Source: JBGRPZ01 sp041725955
Lineage (GTDB): Bacteria > Bacteroidota > Bacteroidia > Bacteroidales > JBGRPZ01
Direction: 5' to 3'
Assembly: GCA_041725955.1 (NCBI GenBank)
Contig: JBGRQE010000011.1
Span: 1 to 64,000, forward strand
Length of the DNA stretch: 64,000 bases
Shown here piece by piece: positions 1 to 7,777 of the stretch. Both the position numbers and the translations under genes were made by a program. The notes beneath the pieces are model-generated. The model saw nothing but the letters and a program-made list of their open reading frames with translations. It made no database searches and was not told the origin of the DNA. Every line of letters begins with the position of its first letter. Position 1 is the first letter of the stretch.

Positions 1-20
1 ATAAGATGAAACGGATAGAC

Positions 21-63
21 AAAAAAAAGAGGCAATCTCTCAAATGTCTTTGAAACTGCCTCT
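21..63 (-). terminator. Rho-independent terminator, leftward
   Basis: Read on the minus strand, arms AGAGGCA (63-57) and TGCCTCT (34-28) flank a partly paired interior (TTTCAAA with TTTGAGA) and are followed by eight T residues (28-21). The T-run is only on this side, so it serves leftward transcription. Confidence 0.7.
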
Positions 64-305
64 AGTGTTAGCATCTTAAACGGGCTCTTGGCCCTTCACT
101 CATCAATTACCAATAATAATAGTCTAGTTTAGATCTCCAAATCAATTAACTCTTCCTCTACATCATATAACTACCTGGAGATTTTATTGCATCTTTAGGT
201 GGTGTGTCTACCCCTATCCACATTACCTAAAGAACACTCACCAATCCTGAGAGAAACGTTCTGACTCAACTAAGAATCAATTATTTAATCTCTCATTGTG
301 TTTAT
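21..305 (-). ncRNA. Candidate structured non-coding RNA ending in an intrinsic terminator
   Basis: No convincing protein is encoded in the first 522 bases, but the minus strand holds a run of stems. Paired arms are at 289-294 with 249-254, 225-232 with 193-200 (8 perfect pairs, CTTTAGGT with ACCTAAAG), 176-180 with 135-139, and 91-94 with 82-85, followed by a terminator at 63-21. By eye it does not show the conserved cores of tmRNA, RNase P RNA or SRP RNA. A 6S-like or lineage-specific RNA is possible, as is a long structured 3' region of the PepSY gene upstream. No clear TANNTTTG promoter was found ahead of it, so the 5' end is a guess. Bases 306-522 hold nothing else recognisable. Confidence 0.35.
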
Positions 306-522
306 ATAACGCGGTTATTTTTACCATATTTCACAAGAAGAAGTTTTTTTTCATAGAAACATTCCATTTTCGGAAATATTTACGACTATAACAATCAAAA
401 CAATAATCCATAAGCCAATAGACATAGGTAAACCAGGATATGTTATATTTTATTTACGCTATCGGATAAATTTTATAAAATCATCCGCTTTTAAATAAAA
501 ATAAAAGATAACAAGGGTATAT

Positions 523-2082
523 TTACTCTTTTTTGATGACGGCGTTATTAAAAGATGAAGTCTTTTTCTTTTTAAAACAGAGAATTAATCCTGAAATAAA
601 TATAAAAACACAACTCAATCCTAATAATGGAACTATAAGAATATAGAACTTACCTAAAATAAATTGAAAGATACGCCCTGTATGAATTTCTAAAGCAAGG
701 TTCCATAGAGACATTTTAGATTCATCAGATATTTTAGATGGCATTATTAATTCATTTGCTTCACCTCTCTTTATGCAGATTGCACCTTTATTATAATCAA
801 TATAAAACAATCCGGTTTTATTATCTCCAATTAATCCAACTGCCATATTTTTTCCTACAGGAGGACCTTTTTTCTGTACCTTGGGAGGTATACCAGAAAA
901 ATAATCTAAGACATAATCTTCTTCATTTGGTTCCCAAATATATAAACCTTGAAAAGAGCCAACCACAAGTCTATTTTCGAAATCCTTAGCGAGAACATTT
1001 ATACCCATAACACTTATTGGAGGTTGTTCTTTTACCAAAATTGGCTTATCACTGAAATCTGATTTAAACTTATAAATCCCATTTGTTGTGCCCAACAAAA
1101 TCAAATCAGACTCTTTGTCATAAAATATCTTTCGAATATTATCATAATAAGGGCTAGTATTATCTAAAACACTTCCTGGAATTTTATTTATCTTCTTTTC
1201 GGCAATAGGAATCAAAAGAGGAGGTCGAAGAAACATTCCTGTAACGGATACAATCAAAAGGAAAACAGCTAAATAAAGACCAATCTTTTTATGATATTTA
1301 AAATTCCACTTAAATCTCTTTATACATGCATCTTTCTTCTCTGCTTTCTTTTTTATTCGCTTTGGCAACCACCAAATTAAAATTCCACTAAAACAGAAGA
1401 AAAGTAAACTTAATCCAATTAAATCTACAAAGATCCGTCCCCAAAAGCCAAATAATGCACCACTATGAATCAACCAGATAGTTTTAAATAAAGAAACTTT
1501 TTTTAAATCTTGGTCATTTACTAATAAGGTGATCTTTTTTGAGGCTAATAACCTATCATTCAAATCTATTTGAAATATATTTGAGCGGGAAGCAACAAAT
1601 AAAAAATTATCTTTAATAGCTAAGTCAACAATCCTTAATTCATCATTTGCCCCTAAACAGAATAATTCCCACGGAGCACCCAATGACGTTTTATGAAATA
1701 AGCCAAAATTTGTCGCAGCAAAAAGAGATTCTTTATATTTTTTAATGGAATAGATTTTTCTACTATCACTTCCTTTGGGTAAACCATCATTAAAAGAATG
1801 AAATTCTGAAAAGGAGTTGTTTGTTAGAAAACATCCTTCTTCTCCATAAAGAATTAATTGCTCTGAATTTATTCGTAAACCATCGCGCAGGCCAGCTTGA
1901 TTCCACGAATTCATCTTATAATTGGAAGGCAAGTAACTACGAGGTATATCAACACCTCGAATTATATGACGATGATTTAATAATATGCCTGAAAGAACCC
2001 AAACAATAATAACACAAAATAAAGTTAAGGAAAACCATTTATGTATCCATTTGGCTTTCCTTTTTCTAATTTTCTTCTTCAA
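523..2082 (-). CDS. PepSY-associated TM family membrane protein
   Basis: This 519-aa inner-membrane protein has about four membrane segments (near residues 14-35, 213-240, 266-288 and 478-505). The first begins with the WIHKWFSLTLF type of entry seen in PepSY_TM proteins, and the pattern HSGALFGFWGR..GLSLLFFCFSGILIWW is characteristic of that family. The two periplasmic stretches (about 70-200 and 300-460) contain short repeats like those of beta-propellers (FAATNFGLF, LLGTTNGIY, VVGSFQGLYIW). Some PepSY_TM proteins reduce ferric siderophores or other periplasmic substrates; that role is known for the family, not shown here. It is the last gene of the minus-strand Hcp-linked block, 26 bases after the CXXC protein, so it may be the membrane partner of that system. 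Confidence 0.75.
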   Translation of the reverse strand: MKKKIRKRKAKWIHKWFSLTLFCVIIVWVLSGILLNHRHIIRGVDIPRSYLPSNYKMNSWNQAGLRDGLRINSEQLILYGEEGCFLTNNSFSEFHSFNDGLPKGSDSRKIYSIKKYKESLFAATNFGLFHKTSLGAPWELFCLGANDELRIVDLAIKDNFLFVASRSNIFQIDLNDRLLASKKITLLVNDQDLKKVSLFKTIWLIHSGALFGFWGRIFVDLIGLSLLFFCFSGILIWWLPKRIKKKAEKKDACIKRFKWNFKYHKKIGLYLAVFLLIVSVTGMFLRPPLLIPIAEKKINKIPGSVLDNTSPYYDNIRKIFYDKESDLILLGTTNGIYKFKSDFSDKPILVKEQPPISVMGINVLAKDFENRLVVGSFQGLYIWEPNEEDYVLDYFSGIPPKVQKKGPPVGKNMAVGLIGDNKTGLFYIDYNKGAICIKRGEANELIMPSKISDESKMSLWNLALEIHTGRIFQFILGKFYILIVPLLGLSCVFIFISGLILCFKKKKTSSFNNAVIKKE

Positions 2083-2108
2083 AACAAAAAATAATTGCCC
2101 AAAATAAA

Positions 2109-2357
2109 TTAATAAGCTTTCCCAGCTGCCATAACATTTGCAGGATCAAAGGCATGACATGGTGTTACTCCATAAACCATATCACAATTTGGACAGTGCT
2201 TTTCAAAAGTATCCATCAGAAAGTTAATTCCACAATCTTCACACTCCAAATCAAATGGCATTGGTAAAAATTGCTCATTAAACCCCATTCTTCTGAGTTT
2301 ATCTACTATTTCCTTTCCATTGTCAAATTGGCCTGAACAACCTTCATGTGAAACCAT
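2109..2357 (-). CDS. Small cysteine-rich (zinc-ribbon-like) protein of unknown function
   Basis: An 82-aa protein not recognised as a named family. It has six cysteines: C7, a CXXC pair at C39/C42, a second at C55/C58, and C67 followed by His. The two CXXC pairs spaced 13 residues apart look like a zinc ribbon or a metal/cluster site. There is no signal peptide or membrane segment. It sits 64 bases downstream of the ABC ATPase and 26 upstream of the PepSY gene in one orientation, so it is likely co-transcribed with them. A metal carrier or regulatory role is only inference. The sequence before the ATG (ATAGGAGGAAAG on the minus strand) is an unusually good Shine-Dalgarno for this phylum, supporting a real gene. 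Confidence 0.7.
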   Translation of the reverse strand: MVSHEGCSGQFDNGKEIVDKLRRMGFNEQFLPMPFDLECEDCGINFLMDTFEKHCPNCDMVYGVTPCHAFDPANVMAAGKAY

Positions 2358-2421
2358 TTTCTTTCCTCCTATTTTTGATTACTATTATATAAATATTAAC
2401 CGTTATTTTTAAGTAAACCCA

Positions 2422-3441
2422 TTATAGGTTTGATTCATTTAAACGCTCACCAGTCCTTAATAGTGTACGTAATCTTTGAATATATTCATCTGTTTTTTCA
2501 AGCTCCTTCAAAAGCTTTTTCTCTTCAGCGGTTGTTTTTATTACTTTATGAATTCCTCCATTTTTTATAACAATACGCTTATCTCCCATCAAAGCAAGTA
2601 TTGGATCGTGAGTTGCCATCAACACAATTTTTTCCTCACCTGTCAATAAATTCAAAGCTTGCTTACGATCAATACCAGCATTTTCAATCTCATCAATTAA
2701 TACTACTGGTGATTTACTTAAAATAGCAGTATCGGCAATCATCAAAGCTCTTGATTGTCCTCCTGATAATGAAGTAATGGGTCTTGTTGCATCAAATTTT
2801 TCTCCAGCAAGATTATTGGCAGCAATAATTATTTTTTCAATAACTTCCTCTTTATTGGAGATCATTCTACTTTCGGCATGCAAATCTAAAAATTCCTCAA
2901 CGGATAAATCCATAACAAAGTTCATATTCTGAGACAGTTGAGCTACCAATTTCTGTCCGGCTGAAAATCTCCATTTTAAATCAGGAACCACATCATTAAT
3001 TAGAATACTTCTAGAGGTAGGCGTATCTTTTTGGGCAACCCATTCTATATCGCCTAACAGTCTGCTTTTTCCAGAACCTGTAGGCCCTACAATACAAACA
3101 ATTTCACTTTGTAAAATTTCAAGAGACTCAAAATTCTCTGGATTTCCAGATTTATCAGTACCAGGCAGAATAGTCAGTGATTTTACATGATTACCATCAC
3201 TTTCTCCCAAAAATTCTAGCATCTGATTTATATAATCCACCATTGAAGAAAGAATTCTTTCAGAATCAATAGCTTTATCTTCTCTTTCTTCTTCGTCTAT
3301 TAATGCAATTGCCTGTTCTATAGTTCGATCTTCGTTGCCCTTAACTTCTAAAACATGATTATCAAAAAAAGATAATAAGAAAGGGTATTGACCTAATAAC
3401 TCATTAAAAGTTGCTTCTTTTATATCATTTATTCTTATCAT
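2422..3441 (-). CDS. ABC-type ATPase with DUF1858/ScdA_N-like N-terminus, no permease partner
   Basis: A 339-aa soluble ATPase. Walker A is GPTGSGKS at 119-126, the ABC signature LSGGQ at 225-229, Walker B VVLIDE at 246-251 and the switch histidine H278. There are no membrane segments and no permease gene nearby, which argues against an ordinary importer. Residues about 10-50 (LLGQYPFLLSFFDNH...TIEQAIALI) resemble the DUF1858/ScdA_N module, as does the N-terminus of the substrate-binding-like protein two genes upstream. The C-terminal 40 residues are charged and helical. It overlaps the GTPase gene by 17 bases, implying translational coupling. It is probably the motor of a cytosolic complex, perhaps for metallocluster work with Hcp; the substrate is unknown. 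Confidence 0.85.
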   Translation of the reverse strand: MIRINDIKEATFNELLGQYPFLLSFFDNHVLEVKGNEDRTIEQAIALIDEEEREDKAIDSERILSSMVDYINQMLEFLGESDGNHVKSLTILPGTDKSGNPENFESLEILQSEIVCIVGPTGSGKSRLLGDIEWVAQKDTPTSRSILINDVVPDLKWRFSAGQKLVAQLSQNMNFVMDLSVEEFLDLHAESRMISNKEEVIEKIIIAANNLAGEKFDATRPITSLSGGQSRALMIADTAILSKSPVVLIDEIENAGIDRKQALNLLTGEEKIVLMATHDPILALMGDKRIVIKNGGIHKVIKTTAEEKKLLKELEKTDEYIQRLRTLLRTGERLNESNL

Positions 3442-4135
3442 GATCCTTATCTATTTTCATCTTTCTTACATTACCCATTTGATAAGATTCTCCAATGCGA
3501 GTTTCCCCCAAACAATATGAACATAATGCTGAAGGCATTGGATACCGAAGTTTTTCTCCTTGTAAACTTTTTAATTTTTTATCACCATCATACATAAGAG
3601 TCGTTAATTCAAACGCCCCTTGTCCTGTTAAACCATTAACATTTAATATAACAGCTTTGGGATTCACCAAATTTACTCTGGAAGAAAAAACTTCTCTTTC
3701 TGCTTGACTTACAATATCACCCTTTGTAATAACACATATATCTGCAGTCTTGAGCATTGGCCCGATTTTTTTAGGAGTATTTACTCCACTTAAATTATCG
3801 ATGACACAAACTGCCAATATATTATTTATGTATGGAGAACAACGATTGCATAAGCCTGCACTTTCGGTAATTAGTAAATCTAAGTTCTCTTTTATTCCCC
3901 ACTGCACTACTTCTTCAATATTTGAAACAAAATAATGATCGGGACATAATGATCCAGATAAACCTTTCTTCACCTTAACTTTAGCCTTTTCATACAGTAA
4001 ATCATCATCGGTATGAAGACAATCAAACTTAACCACTCCCACTTCTAATTTTCTTGCTCTAAAAGACTCTATAGTTTTTAGAATCACAGATGTTTTACCT
4101 GAAGAAGGAGGCCCTGAAACAGTTACAAGATTCAT
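3425..4135 (-). CDS. Cysteine-rich P-loop GTPase (HypB/UreG/CooC-like)
   Basis: A 236-aa cytosolic NTPase. P-loop GPPSSGKT is at residues 8-15, TKGD (guanine specificity) at 137-140, and a switch-like segment LLITESAGLCNRC at about 88-99 mirrors the ESxG region of UreG/HypB metal-insertion GTPases. It has cysteines suited to metal or cluster binding: C39, C64, the CX2C pair C96/C99 and a second CX2C pair C205/C208 near the C-terminus. Such GTPases load nickel or complex cofactors into target enzymes. The gene lies 3 bases after the substrate-binding-like gene and overlaps the ABC ATPase gene, so the three products probably act together. Which metal or enzyme it serves cannot be read from the sequence; Hcp, two genes upstream, is the obvious candidate. 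Confidence 0.8.
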   Translation of the reverse strand: MNLVTVSGPPSSGKTSVILKTIESFRARKLEVGVVKFDCLHTDDDLLYEKAKVKVKKGLSGSLCPDHYFVSNIEEVVQWGIKENLDLLITESAGLCNRCSPYINNILAVCVIDNLSGVNTPKKIGPMLKTADICVITKGDIVSQAEREVFSSRVNLVNPKAVILNVNGLTGQGAFELTTLMYDGDKKLKSLQGEKLRYPMPSALCSYCLGETRIGESYQMGNVRKMKIDKDHDKNK

Positions 4136-4138
4136 GCT

Positions 4139-5359
4139 CTATTCTTTTAATCCCTGATTAAAAATATTTTCACACTTATTTACCAATGCTTGAATATTAT
4201 TCTGATAGATAAAATCCCAGCCTATCCAATTATATTTCTTTGTTGGCTCAATTTTATTATCTACTTCAGGATGAGTAGAAGGAAACAAACCTTGGTGACT
4301 CATTAACTCACCAACAGTTTTTGAACAAAACAAATCAATAATTTCACTAAATCCTTTTTTATTTGAAGATTTTGTAAGCATAAATATAGGACTTACAATT
4401 GCACCATCTTCGGGCCATATAGCCTTCATTACACCTCCTTCTTTAACCATCTTTGTAAAGAAATAAGGCATAATAGTAATTGCAGGGCGAGCACCTTGCT
4501 TTTTATGCGATTTAACCATTTGTGATGGGTGCATATCTACCATTAATGAACGACCTAATTTTTTTAGAGACTCCTCTCCATATAATTTATATAGGCTTAA
4601 TAATATGGCGTTAAATAAGTCAAAATCACCGATTGGAAGACTTACACTTTTTTCATATTCAGGAGATAAAATATCTTGCCAGGTTTTAGGAATCTTACGT
4701 CCATTAAGTTCCTTTTCATTTACAAGAAAGACAGCAGGAACTACACCTAATACAGAATAATGATTCATAGGATCGCGCAGATCAATATAATCATTCTGAA
4801 AATCAGGATTAAGATTTTTATAAGGCATTTGTGCAGAAAAAACATTATCGCTTTTAAATCTACCTAATTTAGCCTCATCAAAAAACATATCAAATCCTGC
4901 GGAAATATACATATCGGCAATATCTTCTGCTTTTTTTGATGGATTCCAATCATCTTTCAACCAATCTACTCCCATAGAAGCAGCCTGGAGTTCAAAACGA
5001 ACTTTATTTCCTTTTGCGATAAACTTTTCTGTAAACTGCTCAACCTGTTCACTTAAAGGAAGACGTATTGGACATGGAAGTAAGCCCTTAACCAGAATTT
5101 CGTCTTTATCCTTATGCCCTGTTTTTAATAACTCTGCATGATCATCAATAGCACTCTCTAATAATGAAACAAAAGAAGATAAGTCGATCTGACGAAATCC
5201 TGCAGCAACCTCCAAGGTAATTTTTGCACCAAAAAGTTTTCGCTTTTCAGGATCTTCCATCTGAGGAAAACCATTAGCTTTAAAAACAGTTATTGTTTCA
5301 GGAAACTTCTCTGTAATTTCCAATAAAGTATCTGTAGTTTGAAATCGTTTATCTGTCAT
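4139..5359 (-). CDS. DUF1858 domain fused to a substrate-binding-protein fold, without signal peptide
   Basis: A 406-aa protein with two parts. Residues about 8-70 (LLEITEKFPETITVFKANGF...) fit the DUF1858 pattern, a domain associated with hybrid cluster proteins and related to ScdA/RIC N-termini, although the usual CXXC is absent. Residues about 90-400 resemble periplasmic iron-type binding proteins (for example GVVPAVFLVNEKELNG, PKTWQDILSPEYEKSVSLP and a C-terminal GLFPSTHPEVDN). The N-terminus has no signal peptide or lipobox, so a normally extracytoplasmic fold is predicted to work in the cytoplasm. It follows hcp by 70 bases and precedes the GTPase by 3. It may bind a metal complex or anionic cofactor and hand it to the GTPase/ABC pair. 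Confidence 0.8.
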   Translation of the reverse strand: MTDKRFQTTDTLLEITEKFPETITVFKANGFPQMEDPEKRKLFGAKITLEVAAGFRQIDLSSFVSLLESAIDDHAELLKTGHKDKDEILVKGLLPCPIRLPLSEQVEQFTEKFIAKGNKVRFELQAASMGVDWLKDDWNPSKKAEDIADMYISAGFDMFFDEAKLGRFKSDNVFSAQMPYKNLNPDFQNDYIDLRDPMNHYSVLGVVPAVFLVNEKELNGRKIPKTWQDILSPEYEKSVSLPIGDFDLFNAILLSLYKLYGEESLKKLGRSLMVDMHPSQMVKSHKKQGARPAITIMPYFFTKMVKEGGVMKAIWPEDGAIVSPIFMLTKSSNKKGFSEIIDLFCSKTVGELMSHQGLFPSTHPEVDNKIEPTKKYNWIGWDFIYQNNIQALVNKCENIFNQGLKE

Positions 5360-5378
5360 ATTTTATCTTAAATAAAAG

Positions 5379-5420
5379 AGAAATGGAGAAAGAAACAAAA
5401 GCTCTACTTCCTCCATTTCT
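5379..5420 (-). terminator. Hairpin between hcp and the downstream genes
   Basis: Perfect 10-base arms AGAAATGGAG and CTCCATTTCT (5420-5411 and 5388-5379) are followed on the minus strand by CTTTTATTT. It may terminate hcp transcription partly, allowing higher expression of hcp than of the four-gene tail, or serve as an mRNA-stabilising end. Confidence 0.5.
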
Positions 5421-5429
5421 TTATATTAA

Positions 5430-7076
5430 CTAGGCCATAAACATTTTAATGTCTTCATCTACTTCTCCAATACCAGCAATACCAAAGTTATCTACTAGAA
5501 CTTTAGCTACATTTGGTGATAAGAAAGCAGGTAAAGTTGGACCTAAATGAATATTTTTCACACCTAGATACAAAAGAGCCAGCAATACAATCACAGCCTT
5601 TTGCTCATACCATGCAATATTATAAGCAATTGGTAACTCATTTATATCATTCAATTCAAATACTTCTTTTAGCTTTAAAGCAATAACAGCTAATGAATAA
5701 GAATCATTGCATTGCCCTGCATCAAGAACTCTAGGAATACCGCCTATATCACCTAGTGGTAACTTATTATATCGGTATTTTGCACATCCAGCAGTTAATA
5801 TTACAGTATCTTTAGGTAATTTTGAAGCAAACTCTTCGTAATAATCACGATCTTTCATACGACCATCACATCCTGCCATTACAAAAAACTTCTTAATAGC
5901 ACCAGTTTTAACTGCATCAACAACCTTATCAGCCAATTCAATTACCTGATTATGAGCAAAACCTCCAACAATTTCACCAGTTTCTATCTCCTTTGGAGAT
6001 TGGCATTTTTTAGCCAATTCAATAATAGCTGAAAAATCTTTCATCTCGCCATCCTTACGTTCCGGAATATGAGGATAGTTTGGAAATCCTGCAGCTCCTG
6101 TAGTAAAAACTTTATCAGCATAAGAAGCACTCTTTTTAGGCGGCACTATACAGTTAGTAGTAAACAAAATAGGTCCGTTAAAGCTTTCAAACTCTTCCTT
6201 TTGTTTCCACCATGCATTACCATAGTTTCCTACTAAATGCTTATATTTTTTTAACTGTGGGTAGTAATGTGCTGGTAACATCTCACTATGAGTATATACA
6301 TCTACTCCAGTCCCATCAGTTTGCTTTAGTAAATCCTCAATGTCTCTTAAATCATGACCACTTACAAGAATACCAGGATTATTTTTTACTCCTAAATTAA
6401 CTTTGGTAATTTCAGGATTGCCATATCTAGCAGTATGAGCAGCATCTAAAAGAGCCATAACCTCAACACCAAACTTACCTGCTTCTAATACTAAAGCAAC
6501 TAACTCGTCTGCACCTAAATCATCATTGGTTGTAGAAACAAGAGCTTTTTGCATAAAAGCATAAATGTCATCTTTATTTGATCCTAGATTTGAGGCATGC
6601 TCAGCATAAGCAGCCAATCCTTTTACTCCATAAATCAACAATTCTCTTAAAGAGCGAATATCTTCATTTTCAGTAAGGAGAATCCCTACTTCAACTGCTT
6701 TAGTAGCAAAATCTTTTTCTGAGCCTACCCATGTAGCGCATTCTGGTATATTTTGCAAATCGCAATTATTTTCTTTGGCTTGATTTGCAAGGTTTTCTTT
6801 TAAAGCAAGTGCTTTATTTATTTTTTCTACAAATGCTTTATCATCAAAATTGGCATTGGTAATTGTAGCAAAAAGAGATTCCATAACAAAATGGTCAGTC
6901 TCAGGAGAAGAAACTCCCTTTTCACGTAACTTGGAAGAATAAACAGAAATTCCTCTTAGGGTATACAACAATAAATCTTGAAGATTACTAACATCTTCAT
7001 TTTTTCCACAAACACCTTTAATGGTACATCCAATTCCTTTAGAGGCTTCTTGACATTGATAGCAAAACATACTCAT
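5430..7076 (-). CDS. hcp: Hybrid cluster protein (hydroxylamine / nitric oxide reductase)
   Basis: This 548-aa cytosolic enzyme carries a cubane and a hybrid iron-sulfur-oxygen cluster; E. coli Hcp acts as an NO reductase and reduces hydroxylamine in vitro. The N-terminal cysteines C5, C8, C17, C23 follow CX2CX8CX5C, the spacing of the class I enzymes of strict anaerobes. Hybrid-cluster ligands are all recognisable: His in SGHDLRD, Glu in THSEM, and cysteines in TTNCIVPP, AGCDGRMKD, TAGCAKYRYN and AGQCNDSY, with Glu/Lys in WYEQKA. Length is normal. No hcr reductase gene adjoins it; instead a four- to five-gene block with metal-handling features follows. An Rrf2 regulator lies 214 bases upstream, suggesting control by nitrosative or redox stress. 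Confidence 0.97.
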   Translation of the reverse strand: MSMFCYQCQEASKGIGCTIKGVCGKNEDVSNLQDLLLYTLRGISVYSSKLREKGVSSPETDHFVMESLFATITNANFDDKAFVEKINKALALKENLANQAKENNCDLQNIPECATWVGSEKDFATKAVEVGILLTENEDIRSLRELLIYGVKGLAAYAEHASNLGSNKDDIYAFMQKALVSTTNDDLGADELVALVLEAGKFGVEVMALLDAAHTARYGNPEITKVNLGVKNNPGILVSGHDLRDIEDLLKQTDGTGVDVYTHSEMLPAHYYPQLKKYKHLVGNYGNAWWKQKEEFESFNGPILFTTNCIVPPKKSASYADKVFTTGAAGFPNYPHIPERKDGEMKDFSAIIELAKKCQSPKEIETGEIVGGFAHNQVIELADKVVDAVKTGAIKKFFVMAGCDGRMKDRDYYEEFASKLPKDTVILTAGCAKYRYNKLPLGDIGGIPRVLDAGQCNDSYSLAVIALKLKEVFELNDINELPIAYNIAWYEQKAVIVLLALLYLGVKNIHLGPTLPAFLSPNVAKVLVDNFGIAGIGEVDEDIKMFMA

Positions 7077-7120
7077 TATAAAAACCTTTTTAAATGTGAA
7101 CTATTCTTCTTTTAACTTGA

Positions 7121-7156
7121 GCAATACAGTTTATGTTTTAAGAATTTAGGTATTGC
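7121..7156. promoter_or_regulatory. Inverted GCAATAC / GTATTGC pair in the hcp leader, candidate operator
   Basis: GCAATAC (7121-7127) and GTATTGC (7150-7156) form an inverted repeat just downstream of the presumed hcp -7 element. The same heptamer recurs upstream of the Rrf2 gene in a perfect TATTGCAATA palindrome. The position near the transcription start fits repressor binding. Confidence 0.4.
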
Positions 7157-7162
7157 ATTGCG

Positions 7163-7193
7163 CAAATTAAATATCTTTTATCGTAAGAAACAA
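7163..7193 (-). promoter_or_regulatory. Probable hcp promoter
   Basis: On the minus strand TTG (7193-7191), 20 bases, then TTAATTTG (7170-7163), a one-mismatch version of the Bacteroidota -7 element TANNTTTG. It would start transcription around 7155, overlapping the GTATTGC arm. Confidence 0.4.
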
Positions 7194-7200
7194 GAATTAA

Positions 7201-7214
7201 GGTAATAAATTACC
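7201..7214. promoter_or_regulatory. Palindrome GGTAAT-AA-ATTACC upstream of hcp
   Basis: A 14-base inverted repeat with perfect 6-base arms sits just upstream of the presumed hcp -33 element, a place expected for an activator or second regulator site. Confidence 0.35.
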
Positions 7215-7290
7215 TAAATATAATTGTTTAAATACAGTTTAAATAACAAGACTTACGCTAATTTGTTTGATTTACAACACTTTTACCCAA

Positions 7291-7689
7291 TCACAAGAAA
7301 GATTCTAAGGTCTGACTAGCAAGATATTCTTTGTACTGTAGTGTCATCTTGCTCGTAATATTATTCATTATACACTTCTCAAAAGGACAAATTTGCTTAT
7401 CTAATGGACAGGCATTAATCTCTATTTTTCCCTCAATAGCTTCATATATTTCTAGAAGAGTAACTTCACTAGCATTTTTTTTTAAGAAAAAACCACCTGA
7501 AGGCCCCCGCAAAGAGTTCACAATATTTTCTTTAACCAATCTTTGAAAAACTTTTGCTACGTGGTGTCTTGAACTTCCTGTTTTTTCGGCAATATGAGTT
7601 ACATTCATCATTTCTTTGGATCTTGCAACCAAGATCATTCCGTGTAAAGCAATTGAAGCCGCCTCTGACAAGGTAAATATTTTTGCCAT
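7291..7689 (-). CDS. Rrf2-family iron-sulfur transcriptional regulator
   Basis: A 132-aa winged-helix regulator. The N-terminal half has the Rrf2 pattern (FTLSEAASIALHGMILVA, IAEKTGSSRHHVAKVFQRL recognition helix, RGPSGGFFL wing). Three cysteines, C94, C101 and C106 (CX6CX4C), stand where IscR and NsrR bind an Fe-S cluster, so it probably senses NO, oxygen or cluster status. It lies directly upstream of hcp, same strand, 214 bases away, and is the likely regulator of the Hcp block. A TATTGCAATA palindrome in its own upstream region resembles repeats before hcp, suggesting autoregulation. The spacing of the cysteines differs slightly from IscR/NsrR, so the exact sensor type is open. Confidence 0.9.
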   Translation of the reverse strand: MAKIFTLSEAASIALHGMILVARSKEMMNVTHIAEKTGSSRHHVAKVFQRLVKENIVNSLRGPSGGFFLKKNASEVTLLEIYEAIEGKIEINACPLDKQICPFEKCIMNNITSKMTLQYKEYLASQTLESFL

Positions 7690-7767
7690 TTTGTATATAA
7701 AGTATTTAAATGCCTAATTTGTAATAAAAAAAATAAATCTGCCAACAAAACGATACTGCAATTAAGA

Positions 7768-7777
7768 TATTGCAATA
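7768..7777. promoter_or_regulatory. TATTGCAATA palindrome upstream of the Rrf2 gene
   Basis: A perfect 10-base palindrome that extends on the minus strand to AAGTATTGCAATATC and overlaps the probable -33 region of the Rrf2 gene. It matches the GTATTGC heptamers found before hcp. Confidence 0.4.

Noticed and set aside
241..260. CTGAGAG sequence reminiscent of a TPP riboswitch
   Set aside because: The other conserved THI-box elements are absent and no thiamine gene follows.
738..989. Open frame opposite the PepSY gene and similar antisense frames elsewhere
   Set aside because: They are shadows of well-supported genes, with no domains and poor composition.
2422..3441. Reading the ABC ATPase as a canonical metal importer subunit
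   Set aside because: No permease gene, no secreted binding protein, and an extra N-terminal module.
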